27,196 nucleotides of DNA from Halarsenatibacter sp964630835 (GTDB taxonomy: Bacteria > Bacillota > Halanaerobiia > Halanaerobiales > Halarsenatibacteraceae), in the NCBI GenBank assembly GCA_964630835.1, contig CAZVZM010000025.1:1-27196 (forward strand), in the 5' to 3' direction. Below the pieces are notes generated by a model that worked only from the letters and a program-made list of their open reading frames with translations, was not told the DNA's origin and searched no databases. The position numbers were made by a program, and so were the translations under genes. Below are positions 1-7,476 of the stretch, piece by piece (position 1 is the first letter of the stretch; the number at the start of each line of letters is the position of its first letter).

Positions 1-73
1 GATTAAATATTTTTCAAGTATCTTTAAGGTGTCAATTTAGCGGCCGGACAAATAGAAATCTTGACAGGAAAGG

Positions 74-1273
74 ATGCTGATAAACACAATGGAGAGCCTG
101 ATAAAATCGGAACTGGAATTGCTCGAGCCGAAGATGGTGGAGATCAGAAGAGAGATACACCGCAATCCCGAACTGGGTTTTGAAGAGGTGGAGACGGCAA
201 AGCTTATCAGCGACGTCCTTTCAGAACATAATATCGAGCATGAGACTAAAATTGCCCAAACCGGTGTTGTGGCGCTGGTTGGAAGCTCTTCAGAGGGTCC
301 CGTGGTAGGGGTTAGAGCGGATATGGATGCTCTTGCCATGAGTGAGAGATGCACTCATGATTATTGTTCTCAAGTTGAGGGGAAAATGCATGCTTGCGGT
401 CATGATGGCCACACTGCCATAGCCCTTGGTACTGCCCTGCTGGCAAAGAAACTGGAAAAACATCTTGCCGGGGGAATTAAATTTATTTTTCAGCCGGCTG
501 AGGAGGAACCAGGAGGGGCTGAGCCAATGATTTCTGAGGGAGTGCTGGAAGATCCGAAGGTGAACTGCATGCTGGCTTTACATATCTGGGATAAAGCTGA
601 AGCCGGCACAATTGAAGTGAAAAAGGGGCCCACATTTGCTGCTGTTGATGAATTTGACCTGAAGTTAATAGGTAAGAGCGCACATGGAGCATGTCCTCAT
701 CACGGCAAAGATACCGTTATTATAGCCAGCGAAATCATACAGAAGCTGCAAAATGTCGTCAGCCGAGAAGTAAATCCTGCTGAAGGGGCGGTCATCTCTG
801 TGGGAAAAATTGCCGGAGGAGATCGACGCAACATTCTGGCCGGCAGCGTGGACATGGAGGCTACAGTCAGGACAATGACCGGGGATATGCGCTGTTATTT
901 AGGAGAAAGGATTGAAGAAATAGTCGCGGGGATATGTTCCATGCATGATATGAATTTTGAGCTGGATTATCGCCGCAAATATCCTCCGCTGATCAATGAC
1001 TCCGGTATTGCAGAAATAATTATGGAGGAAGCTGAAAAATCAGCCGGTGTAAAAAATGTTGCAGCGGCTGAACAGCCTACTATGGGCGGCGAGGATTTTG
1101 CCTATTTTTCCCGGGAACTCCCATCAGCCATGTTCTGGCTCGGAGGCTGCAATCCGGAAAAAGGTATAACAGCCCCCCTTCATAATCCCGAGTTTGACTT
1201 TGATGAGGATATAATGCCTCTGGGAGCTGAAGTATTTTTCCGTTCCGCTCTGAGGTGTATGGAAGAGTTGTAA
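74..1273 (+). CDS. M20D-family amidohydrolase (N-acyl-amino-acid / hippurate hydrolase type)
   Basis: A 399-residue zinc-dependent amidohydrolase of the M20D branch (aminoacylase, hippurate and IAA-amino-acid hydrolases), which cleaves N-acyl or peptide-like amide bonds in the cytoplasm. The metal site is readable: HACGHDGH at residues 106-113 (C108, H110), the PAEEEPGGA segment with E143-E145, H170 in ALHIW and H370 in APLHNPEF. GVRADMDAL precedes the site and MGGEDFAYF lies near the C-terminus. Length is normal for the family. The start is uncertain: AGGAAAGG at 66-73 abuts the ATG at 74, so the in-frame ATG at 89 (giving MESLIKSELE) may be the real start. It stands alone, with no partner gene in view. 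The substrate cannot be told from sequence. Confidence 0.9.
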   Translation: MLINTMESLIKSELELLEPKMVEIRREIHRNPELGFEEVETAKLISDVLSEHNIEHETKIAQTGVVALVGSSSEGPVVGVRADMDALAMSERCTHDYCSQVEGKMHACGHDGHTAIALGTALLAKKLEKHLAGGIKFIFQPAEEEPGGAEPMISEGVLEDPKVNCMLALHIWDKAEAGTIEVKKGPTFAAVDEFDLKLIGKSAHGACPHHGKDTVIIASEIIQKLQNVVSREVNPAEGAVISVGKIAGGDRRNILAGSVDMEATVRTMTGDMRCYLGERIEEIVAGICSMHDMNFELDYRRKYPPLINDSGIAEIIMEEAEKSAGVKNVAAAEQPTMGGEDFAYFSRELPSAMFWLGGCNPEKGITAPLHNPEFDFDEDIMPLGAEVFFRSALRCMEEL

Positions 1274-1351
1274 TTTTTTCTTCTCCAAAACCATTATTGC
1301 GAGAAGATGCTATATATTCTGGGAAGTCATAGCGGCTTAAGACCTTCTATC

Positions 1352-1399
1352 GTAAGTTATGAAGCGAAGTGATACTCGAAACTTTTCGAACCCGGATCA
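1352..1399 (+). repeat. Dispersed intergenic repeat, copy A
   Basis: Contains the core GCGAAGTGATACTCGAAA (1363-1381 region), followed by a short TTTTCGAA arm and CCCGGATCA. The core is shared with four other intergenic sites in this window. The arm CGAAAcTTTTCG is close to self-complementary. It lies between the amidohydrolase and the DUF47 gene, outside any ORF. Confidence 0.75.
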
Positions 1400-1636
1400 A
1401 AATCTTTCAGATTCATGGTCCCAAAATTGTCTCTCTGGCTCAGGATGCACCGGGCTTATCGTAAGCTCGGGAATTAACATCTGCTAAGAAAACACTGCTT
1501 TGGGGTTGAATACTGAGCTAAAGCAGAAACAGGGGAAAGATTTATTTTAACGGAGCTAATACTTTTCCAGGAATAATAACTATAAAAATGAACATACAAA
1601 GTTCAATAATAACTGAGGCAGACAGGAATCGATCGC

Positions 1637-1846
1637 TCCTAAAGATTATCTGTAGATTGACTTTTTAGCAAAATAATTTATCAAAACTTTTNNNNNNNNN
1701 NNNNNNNNNNNNNNNNNNNNNNNNNNNNNNNNNNNNNNNNNNNNNNNNNNNNNNNNNNNNNNNNNNNNNNNNNNNNNNNNNNNNNNNNNNNTCCTAAAGA
1801 TTATCTGTAGATTGACTTTTTAGCAAAATAATTTATCAAAACTTTT
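1637..1846. other. 100-N assembly gap flanked by an exact 55-bp duplication
   Basis: Bases 1692-1791 are N. The 55 bases before the gap (1637-1691) are identical to the 55 bases after it (1792-1846), both beginning TCCTAAAGATTATC and ending CAAAACTTTT. A maximal exact overlap at two contig ends, joined by exactly 100 Ns, is what a k-mer assembler plus scaffolder leaves when it does not merge overlapping contigs. The true sequence may have one copy and no gap; a real repeat cannot be excluded. Confidence 0.85.
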
Positions 1847-1867
1847 TTACTGCAGGGAGGCTAAATA

Positions 1868-2518
1868 ATGAATAAAATATGGGGAGATTTTGAACGGATA
1901 GAGAAGGATTTCGAAAAGCTTACAGATAAAGTTGAGGAATGCATGAAAAACTCCTTTCAGGCGATACATGCATATCTTGAGGAGGGCGAAACTGATAGGG
2001 TGCGCCGGTTAAATAAAAGCGTACATAAAAATGAGACCGAAGCTGACAGCATACGCCGCGACATATTAAAAAATATTATTGGTGGTTCTCTCATGCCCAA
2101 CACCCGTGTCGACATGCTCAATCTCCTGGAATCAATAGATGATATAGCTGACCATACCGAGGACATGCTGGACGAAATAATTTTTCTCCACCTTGACTTC
2201 TGCTGTTTGGAGGAGGATAAGCTCAAAGAGATGACGGATCTTATTGAAGAGCAGTATGATAGAATGTCAAAAGGGGTGGTGTCCCTGTTTAAAAATATGG
2301 ATCAGGCGCTGGTTTATGCCGGTGAGCTTGAGGAAATTGAGTCGGAGGTCGATGAGCTCGAGGAGGAAATCACCCGCGCAGTGGGAAGGCTTGAGCATAT
2401 CTCTCCGGGTGAAAAGCTTGCCCATAGGAGTTTGATCAAAAATGTGTCCGATACCGCCGACATTATCGAGAATGTGGGAGACAATATGGAAACTATAGTA
2501 TCGGTCAGGAAGGGTTAA
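1868..2518 (+). CDS. DUF47-family PhoU-like regulator of phosphate transport
   Basis: A 216-residue, all-helical acidic protein of the DUF47 family (distant PhoU relatives, TIGR00153 type). These proteins accompany PiT phosphate permeases and are thought to modulate them at the inner face of the membrane. Visible features are the long amphipathic helices, an N-terminal FEKLTDKVEECM segment, an NLLESIDDIADHTEDMLDEI segment typical of the family, and a closing helix with SDTADIIENVGDNMETI. The start ATG follows GGGAGG with a 7-nt spacer. The stop lies 3 nt before the transporter start, so the two genes are translationally coupled and probably act together. Its promoter must lie in or near the disrupted region upstream. 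Confidence 0.88.
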   Translation: MNKIWGDFERIEKDFEKLTDKVEECMKNSFQAIHAYLEEGETDRVRRLNKSVHKNETEADSIRRDILKNIIGGSLMPNTRVDMLNLLESIDDIADHTEDMLDEIIFLHLDFCCLEEDKLKEMTDLIEEQYDRMSKGVVSLFKNMDQALVYAGELEEIESEVDELEEEITRAVGRLEHISPGEKLAHRSLIKNVSDTADIIENVGDNMETIVSVRKG

Positions 2519-2521
2519 GCC

Positions 2522-3454
2522 ATGTGGTATTTGCTTTCCGGAATCTATCTGGGCGGAACCCTGGGGGCAAATGACGCCGCCAATATATTTGGGACGGCCG
2601 TATACACCAATGTGGTAAAATTTAAAACCGCAATACTTCTCACCACAATATTTGTAATTTTGGGTGCCGGCCTTGAGGGGTCGGGCGGAATGGAAACCTA
2701 CGGGCGGCTGGCAGATCAGACGATGATGACCGCCTTTATAAGTTCTCTGGCGGCAGCGGTTACAGTAACTTTGATGACTCTTTTAAAGCTCCCCGTTTCA
2801 ACCTCCCAGGCTGTGGTGGGTTCGATAATAGGGGCTAATATTTTGGCCGGTGATGTCGATTTTACGCCGCTCATTCCCATCGTCATTGCCTGGATAACAA
2901 CTCCAATCGGAGCCATGGTTGTTGCTTATCTTCTTTACAGATTTTATGGATTGTTCATTGAAAAACGCATAAACAATTTAAAAAGATTTGAGTACTTTGT
3001 GAAAGCAGGGCTGGTCGTGGCAGGAATATACGGCGCTTATTCTCTGGGGGCAAATAATGTGGCCAATGTTGTCGGTGTATATGTGGAGGCCGGCGTTTTT
3101 GAGCCGCAGATCGGGGGAGTAATAGGCGGTATGGCAATTGGCCTGGGCTGTGCTTACAGCCGGGGTGTGATGAGAACAATAGGAGAGCGCATAACCAGGC
3201 TTTCACCTCTAACAGCTCTGATAACGGTGCTGGCTCACTCCATAACTCTTTATATATATGCTCAGATTGGCATTCCCGTCTCTTCCTCTCAGGCTATTGT
3301 GGGAGGCATAGTGGGAGTAGGGTTGATTAAGGGAAGCACAATGCTGGACTGGGAGACTACGAGAAATATCTTTCTGGCCTGGGTGGGCACACCGACTATG
3401 GGTCTTTTAGTTGGGTTGATTTTGCATCTGGCCATCTTCAATCTGATAGTTTAA
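2522..3454 (+). CDS. pit: PiT-family inorganic phosphate transporter
   Basis: A 310-residue integral membrane protein of the PiT (PF01384) family, which imports inorganic phosphate with a cation. Both inverted-repeat signatures are present: GANDAANIFGTAV at residues 15-27 and GANNVANVVGVYV at residues 176-188. Each half also has a PVSTSQA- or PVSSSQA-type motif (about residues 92 and 257). About eight to ten hydrophobic helices are visible. The protein is at the short end for the family and lacks a long central cytoplasmic loop, as is usual for bacterial forms paired with DUF47. AGGAAGGG just upstream lies inside the end of the DUF47 gene. Some PiT relatives carry sulfate, but the DUF47 partner favours phosphate. 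Confidence 0.92.
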   Translation: MWYLLSGIYLGGTLGANDAANIFGTAVYTNVVKFKTAILLTTIFVILGAGLEGSGGMETYGRLADQTMMTAFISSLAAAVTVTLMTLLKLPVSTSQAVVGSIIGANILAGDVDFTPLIPIVIAWITTPIGAMVVAYLLYRFYGLFIEKRINNLKRFEYFVKAGLVVAGIYGAYSLGANNVANVVGVYVEAGVFEPQIGGVIGGMAIGLGCAYSRGVMRTIGERITRLSPLTALITVLAHSITLYIYAQIGIPVSSSQAIVGGIVGVGLIKGSTMLDWETTRNIFLAWVGTPTMGLLVGLILHLAIFNLIV

Positions 3455-4180
3455 CTGAATTGTGGATTTGGTCGATAAAATGATTTATTTGATACGGGTG
3501 CTTTATCATGAGGACCCGGTTGATTAAAAATAATTTTTGGCTTCCGATTTCGGTATTTTGCAGGGCGAGGCGAAGTGATACTCGAAATTTTTCGTAGCCT
3601 GAGTCGGGTCCAGGGCCGAAAACTAAACTTCTTACCTTCATCTTGATACAGGCCTGTGTTATAATGTGTTATGGAAGAAAGCTTTAATTTCAGGAGCTTA
3701 TCCATACTGGTTGCTTGAAAGCGGGATGAGAGCGGGAATTTATTGAAAACTGTTTCGGATCCATGATCCAAAATTTTTGTCCTCAGTTAAAATGAGGAGA
3801 TTTTTATGGGATCGGAGCCTCATTAGATCCCATATTTATAGTCATCCCAATAGTGTGCTCAAGACCTCTATCGAGCACCCGGAAAAAGAAAATCAATTAG
3901 AGAGCACCTGAACTTGAATAGGAAGCGAACTGAAGAAGGGAGGAGGGGATAATTAGAGGATAATGAAAAAGGTGCGAATTTATTAAAGACTGCTTTCATT
4001 TTAACTGCTTACAGCTTCAATTTTTGGAGGTGAATACATATGTCTTTATAATCCATTTGCTACGGGTTTAACTTTAAGAGTGTCAGACCTGAGTTAAATC
4101 CGAATTTATCAAAAAATTTGATAGATATATGATCACAATATGCAAGTCCGATCATTTTAAGCGAGACTAAATTTAAATTA
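3455..4180. other. Long gene-free region upstream of the glmS ribozyme
   Basis: No gene of normal length is supported. It holds repeat copy B (3561-3630) and a possible extended -10 (TGTTATAAT, 3657-3665) with no good -35. Two clean hairpins follow: TATGGGATC/GATCCCATA (3805-3834) and GTGCTC/GAGCAC (3853-3878). There is also a strong ribosome binding site (TGGAGGTGA, about 4026-4034) in front of ATG TCT TTA TAA, an ORF of only three codons. Together these look like decayed gene or element debris. No clear terminator for the phosphate transporter was found. Confidence 0.55.
3561..3630 (+). repeat. Dispersed intergenic repeat, copy B (long form)
   Basis: Has the core GCGAAGTGATACTCGAAA and the near-palindromic CGAAATTTTTCG, then a variable GAGTCGGGTC part and the 16-base tail GCCGAAAACTAAACTT (3615-3630). 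The same tail occurs at 26061-26076 behind copy E at a similar distance, so the repeat unit extends to about 70 bp in these two copies. Confidence 0.75.
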
Positions 4181-4327
4181 CAGCGCCTGCTCCTGATTCC
4201 TGCGATCAGGATGACGAGGCCGGGAGTATATCGAAACTGTCGGCGGATGCTCCCGGGCTGGCTCGGCCCTGAAACCGTCCTTAAACCCTGCGGGTAACCG
4301 CGGGAACAGAGGGGCGGGAGAGCTTCA
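4181..4327 (+). ncRNA. glmS ribozyme (glucosamine-6-phosphate-activated self-cleaving riboswitch)
   Basis: The sequence carries the conserved parts of the glmS ribozyme in order. These are AGCGCC at 4182-4187 (cleavage expected between A4182 and G4183), GATGACGAGG at 4210-4219, TATATCGA at 4227-4234 and TCGGCGGATGCTCCCG at 4240-4255. The 3' pseudoknot/P4 region runs from AACCGTCC through GCGGGTAACCGC to GGGAGAGCTTC at about 4326. It lies about 220 nt upstream of a glmS gene on the same strand, the standard location. In known members glucosamine-6-phosphate acts as a cofactor for cleavage and the cleaved mRNA is degraded, giving product feedback. Any gene co-transcribed with glmS would come under the same control. 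Confidence 0.93.
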
Positions 4328-4549
4328 GATGAAAAAAGCTTAATATAATAAAATGATGTATTTTACCCGGGCTTCATTTCGCGATTTATTCGGGTTCATT
4401 TATCCATGAGCATCACTGTTATCAATGTTTGAATTATTGACTGAGTTCGATATTTTTCGTCCGCTTTAGGTGCATCCTTTATCGATTTATAGGCAGCACG
4501 GGAAAGCGCAAAATAATTTTATCGAAATTAATGGAGGTATAAATAATAT

Positions 4550-6433
4550 ATGTGTGGAATTGTTGGCTATGCCGGGCATGAGAGGGCGGAGGATTATCTG
4601 CTGGACGGCTTAAAAAGCCTTGAGTATCGAGGTTATGATTCTGCCGGGATTGTTACGCTGGGAGACAGTGAACTCAACATAGTTAAATGTGAGGGGACTC
4701 TTGAGGATCTTCGCTCGAGATTGCAGCAGAATGAACTTCCGGGGACTATCGGCATGGGACATACCCGCTGGGCCACTCACGGTCCTCCCTCCGACTGGAA
4801 TTCTCACCCTCATGAAGACTGTCAGGGGCGTTTTGCCCTCGTGCATAATGGCATCATAGAAAATTATAGGGAGTGGAAACAGCATCTGCAGGAAAAAGAC
4901 CACGAATTCACCTCGGATACTGATACCGAGGTGCTTGTGCACCTTCTGGAGGAAAAATATACCGGAGATATTCCCGCCACTCTGGAAGAGCTTCATGAAG
5001 AACTTGTGGGCTCATATGCGGTGGCTGTGATGGACAGAGAGGAGCCGGGAAAAATTTATGCTCTGCGTCAGGACAGCCCGCTGGTGGTGGGAATCGGAGA
5101 AGGCGAAAACTTTCTGGCTTCCGATATACCTGCTCTTCTGGATTATACCGAAGAATTTTATGTCCTGGAGAATGGTGATATGGCGGTTATTTCCAGGGAT
5201 GAGGTTGAAATATTTCCCCGGGAAGAGGAGAGTGTGGAAGATCGCTATTTTCAGGCTGACTGGGATGCTGAAATGGTGGATAAAAAAGGATATAAGCACT
5301 ATATGCTCAAAGAGATCCACGAACAGCCCACCGTTGCCCGTCGCTTTTTAAGTGGGCGCGTTTGCGATGATCAGATAGAAATGCCAGAACTAAATGAAGT
5401 CTGGCATGATGATATTGAGCGGGTGGTGGTGACCGCCTGCGGCACCGCCTATTATTCCGGGCTTTTGGGCAGGCATGTTATTGAAGAGCTTGCTAATCTA
5501 CCTGTTACGGTGGAGCTGGGATCGGAGTTGAGGTATAAAGAAAATTTTCTGGATGAAAACACCCTGGTAATTGTAGTTAGCCAGTCCGGAGAGACTGCAG
5601 ATACGCTGGCAGCTCTGGAGACGGCTCTGGACAGTGGGGCCCGCACCCTGGCTCTTACAAACACAGTAAGCAGCAGCATAGCCCGCAAATGCGAGGCGGT
5701 TGTGGATATAAAGGCCGGTCCCGAAATTGCAGTGGCCTCCACCAAGGCTTATCTGGCCATGCTGCTCGGATTTTATCTGATAGCCCTGAAGCTGGGAAAT
5801 ATTAATGGAACTTTATCGGAGGACAAACTGGAGGAATACAGCCGGGAACTCGTTAAACTGCCGGACAAAATTGAATCGGTCCTCAATCGCAGCGAGGACA
5901 TCTGCCGGCATCTGGCGGGCAGCATTAAAGGTGCCGATAGCGTCTTTTTTATTGGCAGAAATCAGGATTACAGTCTTGCCCTTGAAGGTGCCCTTAAACT
6001 TAAAGAGATTTCATATATTCACGCTGAGGCCTATCCGGCCGGTGAGCTCAAACACGGGACTCTTGCTTTAGTTGAAGAGGGAGTGCCTGTTTTTGCTCTC
6101 ATGACCAGAAAAAAGCTGGCCGCAAAGACTTTCAGCAATATTGAGGAGGTTAAAGCTCGCGGAGGCGATGTTATCGCTGTATCTTCAGAAAATATTCTTT
6201 CTACTCAAGCAGGCTCTCAGGAAGAAGGGAAAGAAAATATGCTGAAAGAAAGAGGAAAAGAAGAGATGATGCAGGAATTTAAAGAAGTGATAGAACTTCC
6301 GGTAACCTGTGAATGCCTGGCCGGTGTGCTTGTGGCTGTGCCTCTGCAGCTGATAGCCTACTATACCGCCAGGGAGCTGGATCGCTCCATTGATAAACCC
6401 CGCAATCTGGCAAAGAGCGTTACCGTGGAATAG
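4550..6433 (+). CDS. glmS: Glutamine-fructose-6-phosphate aminotransferase (isomerizing)
   Basis: GlmS makes glucosamine-6-phosphate from fructose-6-phosphate and glutamine, the first step to UDP-GlcNAc for cell wall synthesis. The protein starts MCGIVGYAG, with Cys2 as the class II glutaminase nucleophile once Met is removed. GHTRWATHG and HNGIIENY complete the glutaminase domain. Two SIS domains follow (VTACGTAYYSG near residue 293; a second around 460), with the EGALKLKEISYIHAEAYPAGELKHG active-site region and the family C-terminus DKPRNLAKSVTVE. At 627 residues it is slightly longer than usual, owing to a charged Glu/Lys-rich insertion around residues 545-580. GGAGG at 4532-4536 serves the ATG at 4550. 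It is controlled by the upstream ribozyme, and only 29 nt separate it from the next gene. Confidence 0.97.
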   Translation: MCGIVGYAGHERAEDYLLDGLKSLEYRGYDSAGIVTLGDSELNIVKCEGTLEDLRSRLQQNELPGTIGMGHTRWATHGPPSDWNSHPHEDCQGRFALVHNGIIENYREWKQHLQEKDHEFTSDTDTEVLVHLLEEKYTGDIPATLEELHEELVGSYAVAVMDREEPGKIYALRQDSPLVVGIGEGENFLASDIPALLDYTEEFYVLENGDMAVISRDEVEIFPREEESVEDRYFQADWDAEMVDKKGYKHYMLKEIHEQPTVARRFLSGRVCDDQIEMPELNEVWHDDIERVVVTACGTAYYSGLLGRHVIEELANLPVTVELGSELRYKENFLDENTLVIVVSQSGETADTLAALETALDSGARTLALTNTVSSSIARKCEAVVDIKAGPEIAVASTKAYLAMLLGFYLIALKLGNINGTLSEDKLEEYSRELVKLPDKIESVLNRSEDICRHLAGSIKGADSVFFIGRNQDYSLALEGALKLKEISYIHAEAYPAGELKHGTLALVEEGVPVFALMTRKKLAAKTFSNIEEVKARGGDVIAVSSENILSTQAGSQEEGKENMLKERGKEEMMQEFKEVIELPVTCECLAGVLVAVPLQLIAYYTARELDRSIDKPRNLAKSVTVE

Positions 6434-6462
6434 AGGAATATACTTATTTCTGGAGGATATCC

Positions 6463-7476
6463 ATGAGTACTGATAGCTATGAACAGGTGAAAAATATAAT
6501 AGATGAAGCAGTTGAGCTGAAACGAGAGGAGCGATACTCAAAAGCCCGCAGCCTGCTGGAAGGAGCGCTTGAGGACCATCCTGCTAACAGCTTTCTTAAG
6601 GCCAGTCTGGCCGATCTGCTTCTGCGTCAAAACCAGCTTGCCCGTGCCGATGATCTTGCCGAAGAAATTTTGAAAGATGATCCCGGGGATGCCCGGGCCC
6701 TTATGGTCAAGGGCGATATAGCCTTCCGCAGGAGAGAATACGAGCGGGCACGGGAGCACTATAGGGCGGCCTACCGGAGCAAAGAGACGGTTTATTCCGC
6801 CGGGCGGCTGGCCCGGACCTTAATCCGCCTGGAGGAATTTGAAGAGGCGGAGGAAATTTTGCAGAGGTGGCTAAATAAAAAGCCCGAACACGAGTTTTTG
6901 CGCAATCAGGCCGCCTCTCTTTACCAGAAGATGGGGCAGCCGGAGCGGGCGGAGGAACTTTACGGAGAGCAGCTGGAGGAAAAGCCTGAGGATCAATTTG
7001 CCTTTAAAGAGAAGATTAAGCTGCAGCTGCAGGATAAACCACCGAAGAAGGCGGCAGAGGAAATTAAAAATCTCCTGCGCGTTAAGGAGCACGACCAAAA
7101 CCCTCATCTTCACACTCTCCTGGCGGAAAAGCTGGAGGAGTGCGAAAATTATCAGGAGGCGGTCGGAGAATATCGCCGGGCACTGGAGCTGGAGCCGGAT
7201 AATATGTATGCGACAAAGAGGCTTGGAACCTGCCTTTATAAGGCTGAAAAATTTGAAGAAGCTATTTCTCCGCTTAAAGAAGCTTTTCGCGATGATCCCG
7301 GCGATTACTATGTCCGCTCGGTTCTTATGAAAATTTTCAATTCTCTGGAAATATATGAGGAGGGCCAGGAATTTTTCCGGGACATTATCAGAAACAATCC
7401 CGGCTTTGAAAATCTCTACGGCATGATAAAAAAGCTGGAAAATCAAAGTCAAAGCGGTGATGACAGTGGAAAATAA
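6463..7476 (+). CDS. Tetratricopeptide-repeat protein, partner of the downstream ATPase-PglZ protein
   Basis: A 337-residue soluble protein that is almost entirely TPR repeats. About nine helix-turn-helix units can be counted, with the usual pattern of A/G at position 8, Y/F near 11, A at 20 and 27 and P at 32 (for example a YQEAVGEYRRALELEPDN unit near residue 230). No signal peptide, membrane segment or catalytic domain is visible, so it is probably a protein-binding scaffold. CTGGAGGATATCC sits directly before the ATG. It begins 29 nt after glmS and its last 20 nt overlap the start of the giant downstream gene, which argues for co-translation and a shared function. TPR proteins do not reveal their partners by sequence. 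The link to the ATPase is inferred from the overlap. Confidence 0.88.
   Translation: MSTDSYEQVKNIIDEAVELKREERYSKARSLLEGALEDHPANSFLKASLADLLLRQNQLARADDLAEEILKDDPGDARALMVKGDIAFRRREYERAREHYRAAYRSKETVYSAGRLARTLIRLEEFEEAEEILQRWLNKKPEHEFLRNQAASLYQKMGQPERAEELYGEQLEEKPEDQFAFKEKIKLQLQDKPPKKAAEEIKNLLRVKEHDQNPHLHTLLAEKLEECENYQEAVGEYRRALELEPDNMYATKRLGTCLYKAEKFEEAISPLKEAFRDDPGDYYVRSVLMKIFNSLEIYEEGQEFFRDIIRNNPGFENLYGMIKKLENQSQSGDDSGK

Larger units (their letters stand above)
1274..1867. other. Non-coding stretch with hairpins, a dispersed repeat and an assembly gap
   Basis: No gene is visible. After the amidohydrolase stop there is a CTTCTC/GAGAAG hairpin (about 1281-1307) without a U-run, then repeat copy A (1352-1399). 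A hairpin follows at about 1450-1471 (CCGGGCTT/AAGCTCGG with one G-U pair), then one at 1495-1526 (CTGCTTT/AAAGCAG, 7 bp). The second half holds the 100-N gap and its duplicated flanks. A good ribosome binding site (GGGAGG, 1855-1860) precedes the next gene. No convincing promoter was found, partly because the gap interrupts the region. Confidence 0.6.

Noticed and set aside
1637..1846. Direct repeat pair considered as CRISPR repeats or att sites
   Set aside because: Only two copies, exactly at the edges of a 100-N gap; assembly overlap explains it better, and no cas or integrase gene is present.
3451..3771. Minus-strand frames of 67 and 106 codons after the phosphate transporter
   Set aside because: They run through repeat copy B and have no start signal or family resemblance; repeat-derived open frames.
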